A stretch of DNA of 13,470 nucleotides from Clostridia bacterium (GTDB lineage: Bacteria > Bacillota > Clostridia > Oscillospirales > Acutalibacteraceae), in assembly GCA_900766895.1 (NCBI GenBank), contig CAAFXF010000019.1:1-13470 (forward strand). The letters run 5' to 3'. This document shows positions 13,335 through 13,470 of the stretch, one piece after another (the first letter of the stretch is position 1; each line of letters begins with the position of its first letter). Made by a program: the position numbers and the translations under genes. Under the pieces are notes generated by a model. The model did no database searches and was not told the origin of the DNA. It was given only the letters and a program-made list of their open reading frames with translations.

Positions 13335-13470
13335 ATGAATGATTTATGGCAAAATTTTGTTGCCTCCGGAAGCGTTGCGGATTATTTGAAATACAAACAA
13401 AACGAAAAACAAAACGAGGTTGTGCAGACTGATGCAGACAAAGACAAAGGGACTTATAATCAGGGAACAG
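13335..13470 (+). CDS. yqzL: YqzL-like small protein, cut by the window edge
   Basis: An open frame from the ATG at 13335 runs to the window end without a stop (45 codons seen). It begins MNDLWQNFVASGSVADYLKY, resembling YqzL, a small protein of about 47 residues in Bacillus whose core is a Trp, then Phe, then TG-like-x-AYL-x-YK pattern, and which is encoded right after era and before recO. The visible tail is hydrophilic (KQNEKQNE, then Asp/Lys-rich), suggesting a slightly longer version. A modest GGTGGTG (13322-13328) precedes the start by 6 bases. Its function is unknown. It is likely co-transcribed with era. Confidence 0.65.
   Translation, partial: MNDLWQNFVASGSVADYLKYKQNEKQNEVVQTDADKDKGTYNQGT

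Overview
The window looks like chromosomal DNA from a low-to-moderate GC Clostridia-type Firmicute, perhaps a gut Oscillospirales/Ruminococcaceae relative. This rests on strong AGGAG-type ribosome binding sites, AT-rich sigma-A-like promoters, a YlbJ-type sporulation membrane protein, the phoH-ybeY-era-yqzL gene order of Firmicutes, and a CpsC/CpsD/CpsB phosphotyrosine module. The lineage is an inference. No RNA gene, CRISPR array, insertion sequence or prophage gene was seen.

Left part, minus strand (1-3701): a YlbJ-like membrane protein gene, then a separate three-gene operon read right to left: Wzz/CpsC-type membrane modulator, CpsD-type bacterial tyrosine kinase and CpsB-type PHP phosphatase. 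The operon starts at a good promoter (3673-3701) and ends at a clear intrinsic terminator (1117-1160). The kinase ends in an extreme tyrosine-glycine tail. No glycosyltransferase, flippase or polymerase genes accompany the operon here.

Middle, plus strand (3741-8941): a divergent promoter drives an 898-residue GH63/MGH1-like (alpha/alpha)6 glycosidase with no signal peptide, followed 15 bp later by a tail-anchored calcineurin-like metallophosphoesterase with an altered GNHD motif. A GtrA-like membrane protein with its own promoter follows and ends at a hairpin terminator that may also serve the converging FkbM-type methyltransferase gene (8947-9996, minus).

Right part, plus strand (10036-13470): from a promoter that appears to share its -35 region with a divergent one, a tightly packed housekeeping operon runs corC-like (soluble CBS protein), phoH, ybeY, era and the start of a yqzL-like gene, which is cut by the window edge. 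PhoH, YbeY and Era are ribosome/RNA maturation factors. The corC-phoH-ybeY association recalls the E. coli ybeZ-ybeY-ybeX cluster, while ybeY-era-yqzL is the Firmicute arrangement.

Most genes belong to known families. The least ordinary elements are the tyrosine-rich kinase tail, the glycosidase/phosphoesterase pair divergent from the phosphotyrosine operon, and the promoter architectures. No wholly new system can be demonstrated from sequence alone.
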